Origin: Clostridiales bacterium
GTDB lineage: Bacteria; Bacillota; Clostridia; Saccharofermentanales; Saccharofermentanaceae
Reading direction: 5' to 3'
Assembly: GCA_017962145.1 (NCBI GenBank)
Contig: JAGCVX010000038.1
Coordinates: forward strand, 62,001-126,000
DNA: 64,000 nucleotides
The position numbers and the translations under genes are program-made. The notes below the pieces were generated by a model. The model did not search any database, was not told where the DNA came from, and saw only the letters and a list, made by a program, of their open reading frames with translations. Positions 17,031-26,543 of this stretch are shown one piece after another (position 1 is the stretch's first letter; every line of letters begins with the position of its first letter).

Positions 17031-17726
17031 ATGAAGTATGATTGTCTCATAGTAGACGACGAAAAAGCGATCGCAGATAACACCAAAGAGTATTTCAATA
17101 TGTTTGACGTGCGTACCGAAGCGCGGTACAGCATGGCGGAAGCACTTTCTTTTCTGAGCGAAAACGAAGTATCGCTGATCCTTCTGGATATCAATCTCGG
17201 AGACGGAAGCGGATTTGAGCTTTGCAAGCATATCCGAAAAGAACTAAGTATCCCGATCCTTTTTATCTCAGCGAGAAATACGGACGACGACAAGATCATC
17301 GCGCTGAATATCGGCGGTGACGACTATATCGAAAAACCCTATTCACTGGGCGTGATCCTTGCGAAAGTAAAGGTCATGCTGCGTCGTTTCGGTTCGGTCG
17401 AAGAAAAGGTACAGTCCGATATCTTCGAAGATGGAAAGATCCGTGTAGATAAGCGCAATAAAACCGTGACGATCGCGGGGGAAGAGAAGCGCCTGACGAG
17501 TATGGAATTCGCGCTTCTTGGCTATCTTGTAGAAAACCCGAACCGTCTGATCACCAAAGCCGAGCTTTTCGATAATGTCTGGAAAGATAAGTTTACTTCA
17601 GACGGAACACTGAATGTTCATATCCGAAAACTCCGCGAGGCCATCGAAGAGGATCCGAAGAATCCCGTTCATATCGTGACCGTATGGAAAGAGGGATATA
17701 AGTATGTCACAGGTGCTGAAAAATGA
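17031..17726 (+). CDS. OmpR/PhoB-type response regulator
   Basis: Receiver domain (residues 1-115) with acidic pocket VDDE, phospho-acceptor D53 in LLDINLGD, S80 and K102 (YIEKPYS). The C-terminal winged helix (about 130-228: LTSMEFALLGYLVENPNRLITKAELFDNVW, HIRKLREAIEEDP) is of the OmpR class. Overlaps the kinase gene by four bases, so they form one operon. Likely activates the ABC transporter downstream through phased direct repeats at 18995-19033. Confidence 0.95.
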   Translation: MKYDCLIVDDEKAIADNTKEYFNMFDVRTEARYSMAEALSFLSENEVSLILLDINLGDGSGFELCKHIRKELSIPILFISARNTDDDKIIALNIGGDDYIEKPYSLGVILAKVKVMLRRFGSVEEKVQSDIFEDGKIRVDKRNKTVTIAGEEKRLTSMEFALLGYLVENPNRLITKAELFDNVWKDKFTSDGTLNVHIRKLREAIEEDPKNPVHIVTVWKEGYKYVTGAEK

Positions 17727-18979
17727 GAAAGAAGGCCTTCATCGTCCTGATCGTGCTGACCTTCCTGATCGAGGCTTCTGTGTCGCTGTATTTCATACGT
17801 AAAACCAGAACGGTAGAACAGGATACGGTCGCCATCAACGGCTGCCTGAAAACCATCGAAGAAAACTTCGGAAACACGAATGCGTATCCCACTTCACATA
17901 CTTATTCCGTACTCGGAACAGACGGGACGTTGCTTTATAAGACCGATGACGATGCCGTGACTTCTGTAAATGAAGCCGTAAAACGAGGCGACACGATCCT
18001 GGATGTATATCAGGACGGGCAAGTCGCGGCGAAAGTCCTTTTCAAAAATGATCTGCAGGAACGGATCAAGGAGTGGCAGAAATCGATTGCACTTACCATC
18101 CTGATCTGCTCGATCTCACAGGCTGTCCTGGTCATCTGCTATGTATACTATCTGCACCGTACGATCGAAAAACCATTTCAGGAACTTTCGAATTTTGCAG
18201 AGCGTGTGGCCGGAGGCGATCTGGAAGTGCCGCTGAATATGGATAAAAGACATGTCTTCGGAAGCTTTACTGAGGCATTTGATCTTATGCGCACGGAACT
18301 TCGTAAATCCCGCGCCGCGGAAAAAGCCGCCTACGATGCAAAAAAAGAAATGGTGGCGCAGCTTTCCCACGATATAAAAACACCGGTTGCCTCGATCAAG
18401 TCTGCATCGGAATTCGGCTATGAACTGGCCAAGGACGAGAAGGTAAAGGAACGGTTCAACCTGATCAATTTCAAGGCGGATGAACTGACGGTCCTGGTCG
18501 ATAATCTTTTCCTCGATTCCGTAAAAGATGCCTCGGAGATCAAGGTCAGTCCTCGTGAAAATGACTCGTCTACTGTCCGTGAAGCGATCCGCCACGCAGA
18601 TTTCCAAAACCGCGTCGAGGATTTTACTATCCCTTCCTGCAAAGTCTTTACGGATAAGCTTCGCCTGCAGCAGGCTTTCGATAATGTCTTTATTAATTCC
18701 TATAAGTATGCGGATACAAAGATCACTGTGGAAGCAAAACTGGAAGGGGATTACCTGAAGGTGGCGGTACGCGATTTCGGTCCGGGTGTTACGGATGAAG
18801 AAGTTGCCGTGCTGAAACAAAAGTACAGACGAGGCGCGAACAGTGAAGGCAAAGAAGGTGCCGGAATCGGCCTATATCTGACTTCGTATTTCCTTAAGGA
18901 AATGGACGGGGAGATCCTGATCACCAACGAGAATCCGGGTCTTCAGGTACTGTTCCTGATCCGTACGATAAAGGAATAG
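17723..18979 (+). CDS. Membrane sensor histidine kinase
   Basis: 418 residues. TM1 at about residues 6-23, an extracytoplasmic loop of about 95 residues, TM2 at about 118-140, HAMP linker, HisKA with H216 in QLSHDIKTPVAS, and an HATPase domain (N box NVFINSYKYAD, G boxes DFGPGV and GAGIGLYLTSYF). Not of the intramembrane-sensing BceS type because of the sizeable extracellular loop. Partner of the overlapping response regulator; the signal is unknown but the linked transporter suggests an antimicrobial or cell-envelope cue. Confidence 0.93.
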   Translation: MRKKAFIVLIVLTFLIEASVSLYFIRKTRTVEQDTVAINGCLKTIEENFGNTNAYPTSHTYSVLGTDGTLLYKTDDDAVTSVNEAVKRGDTILDVYQDGQVAAKVLFKNDLQERIKEWQKSIALTILICSISQAVLVICYVYYLHRTIEKPFQELSNFAERVAGGDLEVPLNMDKRHVFGSFTEAFDLMRTELRKSRAAEKAAYDAKKEMVAQLSHDIKTPVASIKSASEFGYELAKDEKVKERFNLINFKADELTVLVDNLFLDSVKDASEIKVSPRENDSSTVREAIRHADFQNRVEDFTIPSCKVFTDKLRLQQAFDNVFINSYKYADTKITVEAKLEGDYLKVAVRDFGPGVTDEEVAVLKQKYRRGANSEGKEGAGIGLYLTSYFLKEMDGEILITNENPGLQVLFLIRTIKE

Positions 18980-18994
18980 TCGGGCGTTTTTGGA

Positions 18995-19049
18995 TTTAAG
19001 AAAGATTTAAGAGTTCCTTAAAGGCACTTAAGACTTGAAAAAGTAAGAT
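18995..19049 (+). promoter_or_regulatory. Phased direct repeats and promoter of the ABC transporter operon
   Basis: Four TTTAAGA-like repeats start at 18995 (TTTAAGA), 19006 (TTTAAGA), 19017 (CTTAAAG) and 19027 (CTTAAGA), spacing 11, 11 and 10 bases. A -10-like TAAGAT lies at 19044-19049 with no -35 match at the proper distance. This is the arrangement expected of an OmpR/PhoB-type activated promoter. Repeats are seen; binding by the adjacent response regulator is inferred. Confidence 0.6.
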
Positions 19050-19073
19050 AGTGCCATAAGGAGGCGGAAAGCT

Positions 19074-19829
19074 ATGAACGAAATTATTAAAACACAGAAA
19101 CTTTGCAAGACTTTTTCTAACGGCGGTGTGCAGCAGCACGTGCTCCGTAATATCGATCTTTCTATCTACGAAGGTGATTTCACTGTAATCATGGGCGCAT
19201 CGGGCGCCGGTAAATCCACACTGCTTTATGCACTGTCCGGCATGGACAAACCCTCACTCGGCGAGGTCATTTTCGCCGGAACAAATATCACGAAGAGCAC
19301 GCCGGATGAACTGGCCATCTTCAGAAGAAAGAACTGCGGATTTGTTTTCCAGCAGACCTATCTGGTCGATTCAATGAGTGTTCTGGACAATGTTCTGGCA
19401 GCCGCACTTCTGATTGAAAAGAATAAGAAAAAAGCAGCGGCCAAGGCCAAGGAAGTCTTAAAGTCCGTCGACATCGAGGAGAACATCTGGAATAAGTTCC
19501 CGACGCAGCTTTCCGGCGGTGAAGCGCAGAGAGTCGGCATCGCAAGAGCGCTCATCAACGAGCCGAAACTGGTCTTCGCGGACGAGCCGACAGGCGCGCT
19601 GAACTCTACAACAGGTAAGGACGTCCTCGATGTTCTTTCCAAAGCAAATGACAATGGTCAGTCTATCGTTATGGTTACCCACGATATCACAAGTGCCAGA
19701 CGCGGCAACCGTATCCTTTATGTTAAGGACGGCGAGATCGCAGGCGAATGCCAGCTCGGAAAGTATGTTTCCGGCGACAAGGAACGTCATCTGAAACTTC
19801 GTGATTTCTTAGGCGGAATGGGGTGGTAA
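19074..19829 (+). CDS. ABC transporter ATP-binding protein (MacB/LolD type)
   Basis: Complete ABC ATPase: Walker [11 protein letters not shown]-loop [18 protein letters not shown], signature [15 protein letters not shown], Walker [12 protein letters not shown], and H-loop VMVTHD. The best match by eye is the MacB/LolD/BceA group, which energises FtsX-type permeases for peptide export or antimicrobial-peptide resistance. Ribosome site AAGGAGG lies nine bases before ATG. Overlaps its permease region by a few bases upstream of the permease start. Confidence 0.94.
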   Translation: MNEIIKTQKLCKTFSNGGVQQHVLRNIDLSIYEGDFTVIMGASGAGKSTLLYALSGMDKPSLGEVIFAGTNITKSTPDELAIFRRKNCGFVFQQTYLVDSMSVLDNVLAAALLIEKNKKKAAAKAKEVLKSVDIEENIWNKFPTQLSGGEAQRVGIARALINEPKLVFADEPTGALNSTTGKDVLDVLSKANDNGQSIVMVTHDITSARRGNRILYVKDGEIAGECQLGKYVSGDKERHLKLRDFLGGMGW

Positions 19830-19831
19830 TC

Positions 19832-22186
19832 ATGACAAAAGAAAAACTTCTGGCAGGATCGCACTTCCGTAAGAATAAGGGAAGCTCGATCGGTATCTTC
19901 CTTTTGATGCTCCTTGCATCGGCCCTTCTTTCTCTGGCCATGATCCTCTTTACCGACACGTATCCGACAGCAACCAACGAAGCCAAGCGTCTTGATGCCG
20001 GCGACGGCCAGATCACTTTGACAAGTGCGCTGATCGACGAAACGGATCCGGATCTTCAGGAACTGCTGCGCGCTAATACAGCCCGCTATGATGTGGTAAA
20101 TGCACTGGACATTCGAAATACTATGGTCCCTTTCACCAGCGGTGAAGTCATGGTCCGAATGCAGATCGAGACCCTCGACACGATTTCCAAGAAAAAGATG
20201 GCCAGAACCGAGATCCTCGAAGAGGACACGTCCATCACATCGGACTATATTTATGTTCCGTATCAGTTTAAGACAACAGGCAGCTTTGCTGTCGGTGATG
20301 ACTACGCACTGACCATCCTGGGCGTGAAGTACCATTTTAAGATCAGAGGTTTTCTCAATACTGTATATGGCGGCTGCAATAACGGTGGCGTTTTTGAGAT
20401 GGTCGTTTCTCCGGAAACCTATGAGAAGATTCTGGCGCAGTGCGGAGAGTATGGAGAATCCAGGATCATTACGTATAAGTTGAAGGACGACGTGAAGCCG
20501 AGTGTTTTCCGCATCCGTACTTCCAATACACTCAAGAGTCTCGATCCTTGGGCCGAAGTAAAACTCGAACCCATCGATCAGGTAATGAGCGGAAGAACAT
20601 TCATGTCCCTGATCATCGCCGGTTCATTTCTCGCCGTGACCCTGATCGTCATGCTCGTTATCGTGCTGATGATCGTCAACAGCATCAGTAATTACATCAA
20701 GGAAAACATGAAGACCATCGGCGTCCTGAAAGCCATCGGCTACACAGGAAATAACATCAAGCTATCACTGCTTCTGATGTTCCTCTCCCTTGCACTGATC
20801 GCATCGGTACTTGGTATTGGCGCATCCTACTTGTTCGCCGGTCCGATCGCAAGTTTCGTAATTGCCCAGATGGGTGTACCATACACGGTTTCCTTCAGCG
20901 TGATCGGCACGATCGTTGCTTTCTCTACGGTAGTTCTGAGCACGGCCGTTTTCACACTGCTCTCGCTTCGGAAAATCAATAAGATCCAGCCCATCGTTGC
21001 TCTTCGAGAAGGCGCAGAGAGCCATAATTTCAAGAGCAATCCCATCAAGCTCGACAAGTCTTTCCTGGGCCTGAATTCGAGTCTTTCGATGAAGACGATG
21101 CTCCATAACAAGAGACAGAACATCATCACTTTCTTCGTAACCGGATTTTTGATCTTCCTTTGCGTGATCGCACTTTTGATGTTCGAGAACTTTAACAGAA
21201 AACCGAATCTGAAACTCCTTGCAAATGAGACCTGTGATGGCATGCTTTCCTTTGATAAGGATACAAAAGAAGAGGGCGAGGTATTCCTCGCAAGTCAAGA
21301 AGGCGTCCATAATATCAGAAGATGCTACAACGACACACTCTATGTCGGAGACGAGAATTCGCTTTGGCTTGAAGCCTACGATGATCCGATGCGTAAGAAT
21401 AATCCCGATATCTGCTATAAGGGCAGACTTCCGCAGCACGACAACGAGATCAATATCAGTGGTCTTTTCTGCAAGAACGAAGGATATGAGATCGGTGACG
21501 AGATCGAGATCACGTTGGGAGACAAGTCCTATACTTACCTCATCACGGGCTTTATCCAGACCACAAATAACGGTGGCGGGGAGTGCGTTCTGAGCGAAGC
21601 CGGATATGCTCACTTGACGGATCTGTCTTCCAAGATTGCCTACTACTACTTCGATACCGATAAAGAAGAACAGGTTAATCCTGCGCTGGACGCCTGCAAG
21701 GAGAAATTCGGTGAGGGCGTGATCTCTACCGCGAACTTCCGCGATGTGATCGAAGCGAACATGGCTACTTTCCGTGGCATTTCGACATTGATGCTGGTTA
21801 TGGTAGCAACGATTTCCGGTCTGGTGATCCTGCTGGTACTGTTCCTCCTGATCCGCTCCCTGATCTTCAGCAAGCGCAAGGACTATGGCATCTACAAGGC
21901 AATCGGCTACACATCCCGGTCCCTGATCTTCCAGACTGCAGGCAGCTTCATGCCGGCGATCATCCTGTCGGTCATCGTCTTCTCGGTCGTCTCCTACGTC
22001 ATGGCGAACCCGTACATGGAACTCATCATGATCAACTTCGGCCTTATGAAATGCACTTTCAGCATCCCAATCCCGGGTGTCATCATCATCGGTGCTTCCA
22101 TGATCATTCTGTCTTTCCTCTTCGCGGTATTTGAATCGAGAAGAATCAAGAAAGTGGAACCGTATAAGATGCTGGTTGCAGAGTGA
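19832..22186 (+). CDS. ABC transporter permease with two FtsX domains
   Basis: About 784 residues, arranged as TM1 (about 19-42), a large extracytoplasmic MacB-like domain, three TMs with FtsX features (about 250-390; GVLKAIGYTGNNIKLSLLL), a second TM-plus-extracytoplasmic unit, and three final TMs (YKAIGYTSRSLIFQ). Two FtsX copies make it a full-length permease. ATG 19832 is taken since GGGGTGG precedes it by six bases; a GTG at 19823 is also in frame. Together with the ATPase and the two-component system it resembles inducible peptide-detoxification or export modules; the substrate is not known. Confidence 0.9.
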   Translation: MTKEKLLAGSHFRKNKGSSIGIFLLMLLASALLSLAMILFTDTYPTATNEAKRLDAGDGQITLTSALIDETDPDLQELLRANTARYDVVNALDIRNTMVPFTSGEVMVRMQIETLDTISKKKMARTEILEEDTSITSDYIYVPYQFKTTGSFAVGDDYALTILGVKYHFKIRGFLNTVYGGCNNGGVFEMVVSPETYEKILAQCGEYGESRIITYKLKDDVKPSVFRIRTSNTLKSLDPWAEVKLEPIDQVMSGRTFMSLIIAGSFLAVTLIVMLVIVLMIVNSISNYIKENMKTIGVLKAIGYTGNNIKLSLLLMFLSLALIASVLGIGASYLFAGPIASFVIAQMGVPYTVSFSVIGTIVAFSTVVLSTAVFTLLSLRKINKIQPIVALREGAESHNFKSNPIKLDKSFLGLNSSLSMKTMLHNKRQNIITFFVTGFLIFLCVIALLMFENFNRKPNLKLLANETCDGMLSFDKDTKEEGEVFLASQEGVHNIRRCYNDTLYVGDENSLWLEAYDDPMRKNNPDICYKGRLPQHDNEINISGLFCKNEGYEIGDEIEITLGDKSYTYLITGFIQTTNNGGGECVLSEAGYAHLTDLSSKIAYYYFDTDKEEQVNPALDACKEKFGEGVISTANFRDVIEANMATFRGISTLMLVMVATISGLVILLVLFLLIRSLIFSKRKDYGIYKAIGYTSRSLIFQTAGSFMPAIILSVIVFSVVSYVMANPYMELIMINFGLMKCTFSIPIPGVIIIGASMIILSFLFAVFESRRIKKVEPYKMLVAE

Positions 22187-22205
22187 ACCGATACAGAAAA
22201 AAAGA

Positions 22206-22247
22206 AAAGCGCCTGTCTCACTTTGGTGAAACAGGCGCTTTGTTTTC
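22206..22247. terminator. Bidirectional terminator between the permease and leuS
   Basis: AAGCGCCTGT (22207-22216) pairs with ACAGGCGCTT (22231-22240). T-rich on the right (TTTGTTTT) and A-rich on the left (AAAAAAAGAAAA), so it can end both convergent genes. Confidence 0.88.
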
Positions 22248-22266
22248 GTCATAAAACAGAAGCAGA

Positions 22267-24741
22267 TTACTTAGCAACGATGTTTGCCAGTCTGCCCTTA
22301 ACGTAGATGAACTTCACGATATTTCTTCCGGCGAGTGCACCCTCGAGGTGGCTGTCTTCCTTAACGATCTTTTCGACATCGTCCTGGGAAGCATCCGGAG
22401 AGATGTTTACACGGAACTTCACTTGACCGTTGATCTGAACGGCGATCTCGATCGTATCCTTAACGAGCTTGCTCTCATCGCATACCGGCCATGCCTGGTT
22501 GAAGATGGAGTATTCATTGCCCATTCTCTCCCAGAGCTCTTCGGTGAAGTGCGGAGCGTACGGCGCGTAGAGAAGCAGGAATGTCTCGACAGTTGATCTC
22601 AGGAGAGCATCGTTCTGCTTACCGGATGTCTGATACTTTCCGATCGCGTTCAGAAGCTCCATCAGACGTGCGATGGAAGTGTTGAACTGGAACTTTTCAG
22701 TATCTGTGGTTACGGCCTTGATCGTGTAGTTCAGGCTGTAAAGCAGAGCCTTATCTTCTTCGGAAAGATCGGCCGGAAGAGCCTGACCCTTTGCGATCGA
22801 GCAGACATCTTCAACGAGACGGTCGATACGGCCGGTGAACTTGACGATTGCCTGCAGACCGCTTTCACTCCACGGACCGCCATCGGTATAAGCAAAGCCG
22901 AATGCGAGGTACGTTCTGAATACGTCAGAACCATACTTCTGGATGTACGGATCCGGTGCGACGGTGTTGCCTCTGGACTTACTCATTCTGTTACCGTCAG
23001 GTCCCAGGATGATTCCCTGGTGAACGAGGGAAGTGAAAGGCTCGTCAAAATCGAGGTAACCCATATCACGGAGTGCCTTACAGAAGAAACGTGTGTAGAG
23101 AAGATGCATCGCCGCATGCTCCGGGCCGCCAACGTACTTGTCGACCGGGCACATCTTATCGATGAGTTCTCTATTGAACGGTTCTTTATCGTTCTTGTTA
23201 TCCGGGTAACGGAGCTGATACCAGGAAGAGTCAACGAATGTATCCATGGTGTCCGGATCACGCTTTGCAGGAGCACCGCACTTCGGACATGTGGTGTTCA
23301 TGAACTCTGCGCACTTAGCAAGCGGAGACTCTCCGTCCGGACGGAATTCTACATCGTAGGGCAGGAGAACCGGGAGCTGATCGTCCGGTACCGGAACGAC
23401 GCCGCACTTTTCGCAGTGAACGACCGGAATCGGTGTGCCCCAGTAACGCGGACGGGAGATCAGCCAGTCACGAAGTCTGTAGTTGATCTTTCTTTCCGCC
23501 ATGCCCTGCGGAGCGAGTTTTTCGATGATCGCGTCGATCGCTGTCTTGAAGTTCAAGCCGTCGAATTCACCGCTGTTTACCAGTACGCCTTTTTCAATGA
23601 ACGGAAGTTCATCCTCAGCATCAGCACTGGAAGCAATGACTCTCTGGATCGGCAGATCGAATTTCTTCGCGAATTCATAGTCTCTTTCATCGTGTGCCGG
23701 AACAGCCATAACCACACCGGTACCATATGTTGCGATAACGTAATCGGAAGCCCAGATCGGAACTTTCTTTCCGGTGATCGGGTGGATCGCGTAAGATCCT
23801 GTGAAGACACCGGTCTTTTCACGAGTGGTGGACATTCTGTCGATATCGGAAGCCTTCTTTGTGAAAGCCTGATACTCTTCTACTTTCTCACGGCACTCAT
23901 CTGTAGTCAGAAGTGTGCAAAGCGGAGACTCCGGAGCAACAACGACATAGGAAACACCCATCAGGGTATCCGCACGTGTTGTGAATACGGAAAGCTTCAG
24001 GTCGGAGCCATCCTCATCCTTTAAGCGCTCTCCGTTCTTCTCGCAGAGGAAGGAGATCTGAGTACCTTCAGAACGACCGATCCAGTTGGTCTGGATCTTC
24101 TTGGTCTTTTCCGGCCAGTCAAGCTGCGGCAGGCAGTCCAGAAGTTCCTGGGCGTAAGCCGTGATCTTAAAGAACCACTGCGTCATGTTCTTGTGCTCGA
24201 CCTCAGTGTGGCAGCGCTCACATGCGCCGTCGATGACCTGCTCATTCGCAAGTACTGTATTACACTGCGGGCACCAGTTTACCGGCGCATTCTTTCTATA
24301 TGCCAGACCTTTCTCCAGGAGACGGAGGAAGATCCACTGATTCCATTTGTAGTATTCAGGTTTGCATGTTGCGATCTCATAATCCCAGTCATAGGTCGCG
24401 CCCATGTTCTTGAGCTGCTGCTCCATGATCTCGATGTTATGAAGTGTGGAATCCTTCGGGTGGATACCTGTCTTGATCGCGTAGTTTTCTGCCGGCAGAC
24501 CAAAGGAGTCGAATCCCATCGGATGGAATACGTTATAGCCCTGCATGCGCTTCATACGGGACCAGGAGTCTGTCAGAGAGTAGTTATACCAGTGACCGAG
24601 GTGCAGGTTTGCAGCACTCGGATAAGAGAACATTTCCAGGACGTATAGTTTTTCGCCCTTCTTGTCCGGATCGAACTTATATAATTTGGTTTCTTCCCAT
24701 TTCTTTTGCCACTTACGGTCAATATCGGTCGAATAGGCCAT
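22267..24741 (-). CDS. leuS: Leucyl-tRNA synthetase
   Basis: Class I synthetase, 824 residues. Visible: the HIGH-type motif [15 protein letters not shown], a zinc-binding pair of CxxC groups ([19 protein letters not shown]), the editing CP1 domain ([38 protein letters not shown]), a second set [10 protein letters not shown] / [24 protein letters not shown], and NRMSKSRGN (KMSKS loop). AGAGGT ribosome site eight bases before ATG. No T-box sequence is present in the about 200 bases upstream, unlike thrS here. Confidence 0.98.
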   Translation of the reverse strand: MAYSTDIDRKWQKKWEETKLYKFDPDKKGEKLYVLEMFSYPSAANLHLGHWYNYSLTDSWSRMKRMQGYNVFHPMGFDSFGLPAENYAIKTGIHPKDSTLHNIEIMEQQLKNMGATYDWDYEIATCKPEYYKWNQWIFLRLLEKGLAYRKNAPVNWCPQCNTVLANEQVIDGACERCHTEVEHKNMTQWFFKITAYAQELLDCLPQLDWPEKTKKIQTNWIGRSEGTQISFLCEKNGERLKDEDGSDLKLSVFTTRADTLMGVSYVVVAPESPLCTLLTTDECREKVEEYQAFTKKASDIDRMSTTREKTGVFTGSYAIHPITGKKVPIWASDYVIATYGTGVVMAVPAHDERDYEFAKKFDLPIQRVIASSADAEDELPFIEKGVLVNSGEFDGLNFKTAIDAIIEKLAPQGMAERKINYRLRDWLISRPRYWGTPIPVVHCEKCGVVPVPDDQLPVLLPYDVEFRPDGESPLAKCAEFMNTTCPKCGAPAKRDPDTMDTFVDSSWYQLRYPDNKNDKEPFNRELIDKMCPVDKYVGGPEHAAMHLLYTRFFCKALRDMGYLDFDEPFTSLVHQGIILGPDGNRMSKSRGNTVAPDPYIQKYGSDVFRTYLAFGFAYTDGGPWSESGLQAIVKFTGRIDRLVEDVCSIAKGQALPADLSEEDKALLYSLNYTIKAVTTDTEKFQFNTSIARLMELLNAIGKYQTSGKQNDALLRSTVETFLLLYAPYAPHFTEELWERMGNEYSIFNQAWPVCDESKLVKDTIEIAVQINGQVKFRVNISPDASQDDVEKIVKEDSHLEGALAGRNIVKFIYVKGRLANIVAK

Positions 24742-24780
24742 CGTGCATACCTCTTTTCATATAGAAACTTACAGTCTGTC

Positions 24781-24809
24781 ATTATAACAGATTTTGTAGT
24801 GACTGTCGT
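24781..24809 (-). promoter_or_regulatory. Likely promoter of leuS
   Basis: On the minus strand a TATAAT (24786-24781) is preceded 17 bases upstream by ACGACA (24809-24804), a four-of-six match to TTGACA. It overlaps the -35 of the opposing ECF gene promoter. Confidence 0.45.
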
Positions 24810-24828
24810 ATCTTATTTATTTTATAAT
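24799..24828 (+). promoter_or_regulatory. Likely housekeeping promoter of the ECF sigma operon
   Basis: GTGACT (24799-24804), 18-base gap, TATAAT (24823-24828). Divergent with and interleaved into the leuS promoter. Confidence 0.45.
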
Positions 24829-24878
24829 AGAGCGAAAGACAAAATTTCTGGGTGTTTTTTAACTTTTTTCGTAAAATG

Positions 24879-24906
24879 TGAAACCATCTGCTTCCAAACC
24901 GGACTA
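24879..24906 (+). promoter_or_regulatory. Possible ECF-type autoregulatory promoter
   Basis: TGAAAC (24879-24884) is the common ECF -35 core; 16 bases later comes GGACTA (24901-24906), similar but not identical to CGTCTA-type -10 elements. Located 40-65 bases before the sigma gene, where ECF genes commonly activate themselves. Inference. Confidence 0.35.
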
Positions 24907-24945
24907 TTAATAGGTGAACGGCCGTTTGGATTTTGAGGTGAAAAA

Positions 24946-25539
24946 GTGAACGAGATAAAGGCTTTGGCAAAACTGAAAGCAGGCGACGAGGAAGCGCTGG
25001 AATGGTTTATCGACCGCTACAGTGCATATGTTGGAACGATCGTAAGCAACTTTCTCAAGGGAAGTATGACCTATTCGGACATCGAAGAAGTCACTGCGGA
25101 TGTGTTCGTCACATTATGGAAGAGCGCGGATCGACTCTATCCTTTGAACCTGAAAGGGTACTTGAGCCGTGTTTCTCGAAGCCTGTCCATGCAAAAACTC
25201 CGGGAACAGGTGCAGGAGCTGCCTTTGGACGAGGACATTCTTATCATTGATGACCAGTCGGCATTTGACGGGTTGGCTCAGGAGGAACAAAACCAGATCG
25301 TGCGGCAGGCGGTACTTGCGATGCCGCAGCCCGAAAGAGAGATATTCCTGAGGTTTTACTACTACAATCAAAGCGTGAACGAGATATCCGTTCACATGCA
25401 GATGAACGCGAACACGATCAAGACCAAGTTGCGGCGAGGCCGGGAAACACTTCGACAGCATCTCGAATTCATACACATCGATACTGAAAACATGAAAGTG
25501 AAAGGAGGCGACACAAATGAATGTAATCAACATTCGTGA
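24946..25539 (+). CDS. ECF-type RNA polymerase sigma factor
   Basis: 197 residues with region 2 (DRYSAYVGTIVSNFLK, YSDIEEVTADVFVTLWKSADRL, LKGYLSRVSRSLSMQKLRE) and region 4 (MPQPEREIFLRFYYYNQSVNEISVHMQMNANTIKTKLRRGRETL). GTG start with GAGGTGA six bases before. The next gene, a single-pass membrane protein, overlaps it by 23 bases and is the natural anti-sigma candidate. Such pairs respond to envelope or stress signals. Confidence 0.93.
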   Translation: MNEIKALAKLKAGDEEALEWFIDRYSAYVGTIVSNFLKGSMTYSDIEEVTADVFVTLWKSADRLYPLNLKGYLSRVSRSLSMQKLREQVQELPLDEDILIIDDQSAFDGLAQEEQNQIVRQAVLAMPQPEREIFLRFYYYNQSVNEISVHMQMNANTIKTKLRRGRETLRQHLEFIHIDTENMKVKGGDTNECNQHS

Positions 25540-26476
25540 TCTGATGGATAAGATCCAGGACAGCTCTGTTCCGATGCATGAAACGCAAGTCGTCTCTGCC
25601 GATCGAATCAAGGAACTGACGAAGATGAAACTGAATCTGGATTCTTCCCGATCCCAAAAGAGAAGAATGCGAACGATCCTGGTGGCCGTTATCGCAGTGC
25701 TTCTGCTCTCCGGTCTGGGCTGTACGATTTATGTCATTCATGAGCATAATCTGAAATCTCTTGCACTGCAGAGCACCGCCACGACAGAGACGCATGTTTT
25801 CCCGGCACTTAATCCGGGAGAGACATCGTATGTTGAGACTTTCCAGGTCCAGACGATCTCCCTTCAGGGCTTTGATGACAGCCCGGAGCGACTGGCGACT
25901 ATGGAATGGGAAGAGTTTTTGGAAACTTACGATCCGGATAAAGAGATTCTTTATTCTGTTGGAAATGGTCCGACGCAGTGGGATGAAAAGTACTGTAATT
26001 GCGGATATATGTGCTATTCTCAGGAGATGGCGGATAAGATCGAAGAGATCATCGCGAAATATGATCTGACTCTTCATCCGGGACCGTTGGAAGTATTTGA
26101 AACGGAAGAGGTCAACTCGAAATATGGTCCGGTCATGAAGGATGCAACATATGTGGGATACTACTACCCGGATGGAACTTTCTCCCTCGATGGTGATCTC
26201 GGCGAATATGGTTTCCAGATCCATCGAAGCATGAAAGGCGTGTTTGATCCGATCGCGCTGAATATCGGAAATATAGAGGACTATGAAGAGTGGGAATATG
26301 AGACGTCCGAAGGTTTCACGGTGCTTCTTGCAATAAGTGAGTATAAAGCCCTGATCATTGCCGATCTGGATGATGCGTTTGTATCAGTAAATGTGCTTTT
26401 GAATATGGGTGATATTGAGATGAGTAAAGAAGACCTTGAAAACATGGCGGATCACCTGACTCTGGCGAATCTTTGA
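25517..26476 (+). CDS. Single-pass membrane protein, putative anti-sigma factor
   Basis: 319 residues: a cytoplasmic N-terminus of about 50 residues, one TM (about 53-75, TILVAVIAVLLLSGLGCTIYVI), and an extracytoplasmic domain of about 240 residues rich in acidic and aromatic residues. No zinc-binding HxxxCxxC anti-sigma motif is seen in the N-terminal part. The 23-base overlap with the sigma gene and the ribosome site AAAGGAGG inside it indicate tight coupling. The anti-sigma role rests on context and topology only; I do not recognise the extracytoplasmic domain. Confidence 0.75.
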   Translation: MNVINIRDLMDKIQDSSVPMHETQVVSADRIKELTKMKLNLDSSRSQKRRMRTILVAVIAVLLLSGLGCTIYVIHEHNLKSLALQSTATTETHVFPALNPGETSYVETFQVQTISLQGFDDSPERLATMEWEEFLETYDPDKEILYSVGNGPTQWDEKYCNCGYMCYSQEMADKIEEIIAKYDLTLHPGPLEVFETEEVNSKYGPVMKDATYVGYYYPDGTFSLDGDLGEYGFQIHRSMKGVFDPIALNIGNIEDYEEWEYETSEGFTVLLAISEYKALIIADLDDAFVSVNVLLNMGDIEMSKEDLENMADHLTLANL

Positions 26477-26501
26477 TTCCGCGGAAAAATGCAACGCAAA
26501 A

Positions 26502-26542
26502 ACTGCCTCGGTTGGTGTTTTTCCAGCCGGGGCTGTTTCTTT
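26502..26542 (+). terminator. Terminator after the ECF operon
   Basis: ACTGCCTCGGTTGG (26502-26515) pairs with CCAGCCGGGGCTGT (26523-26536) through mostly Watson-Crick and G-U pairs, loop TGTTTTT, then TTTCTTT. Confidence 0.7.
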
Positions 26543-26543
26543 A

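Noticed and set aside
20765..22252. 495-residue minus-strand open frame opposite the permease
   Set aside because: Antisense of a clear FtsX permease, with His/Asp-rich shadow composition and no ribosome site.
24742..24945. T-box in front of leuS
   Set aside because: No GGTGGNACCGCG-like motif or terminator-antiterminator pair is present on the minus strand; only a plain promoter is seen.
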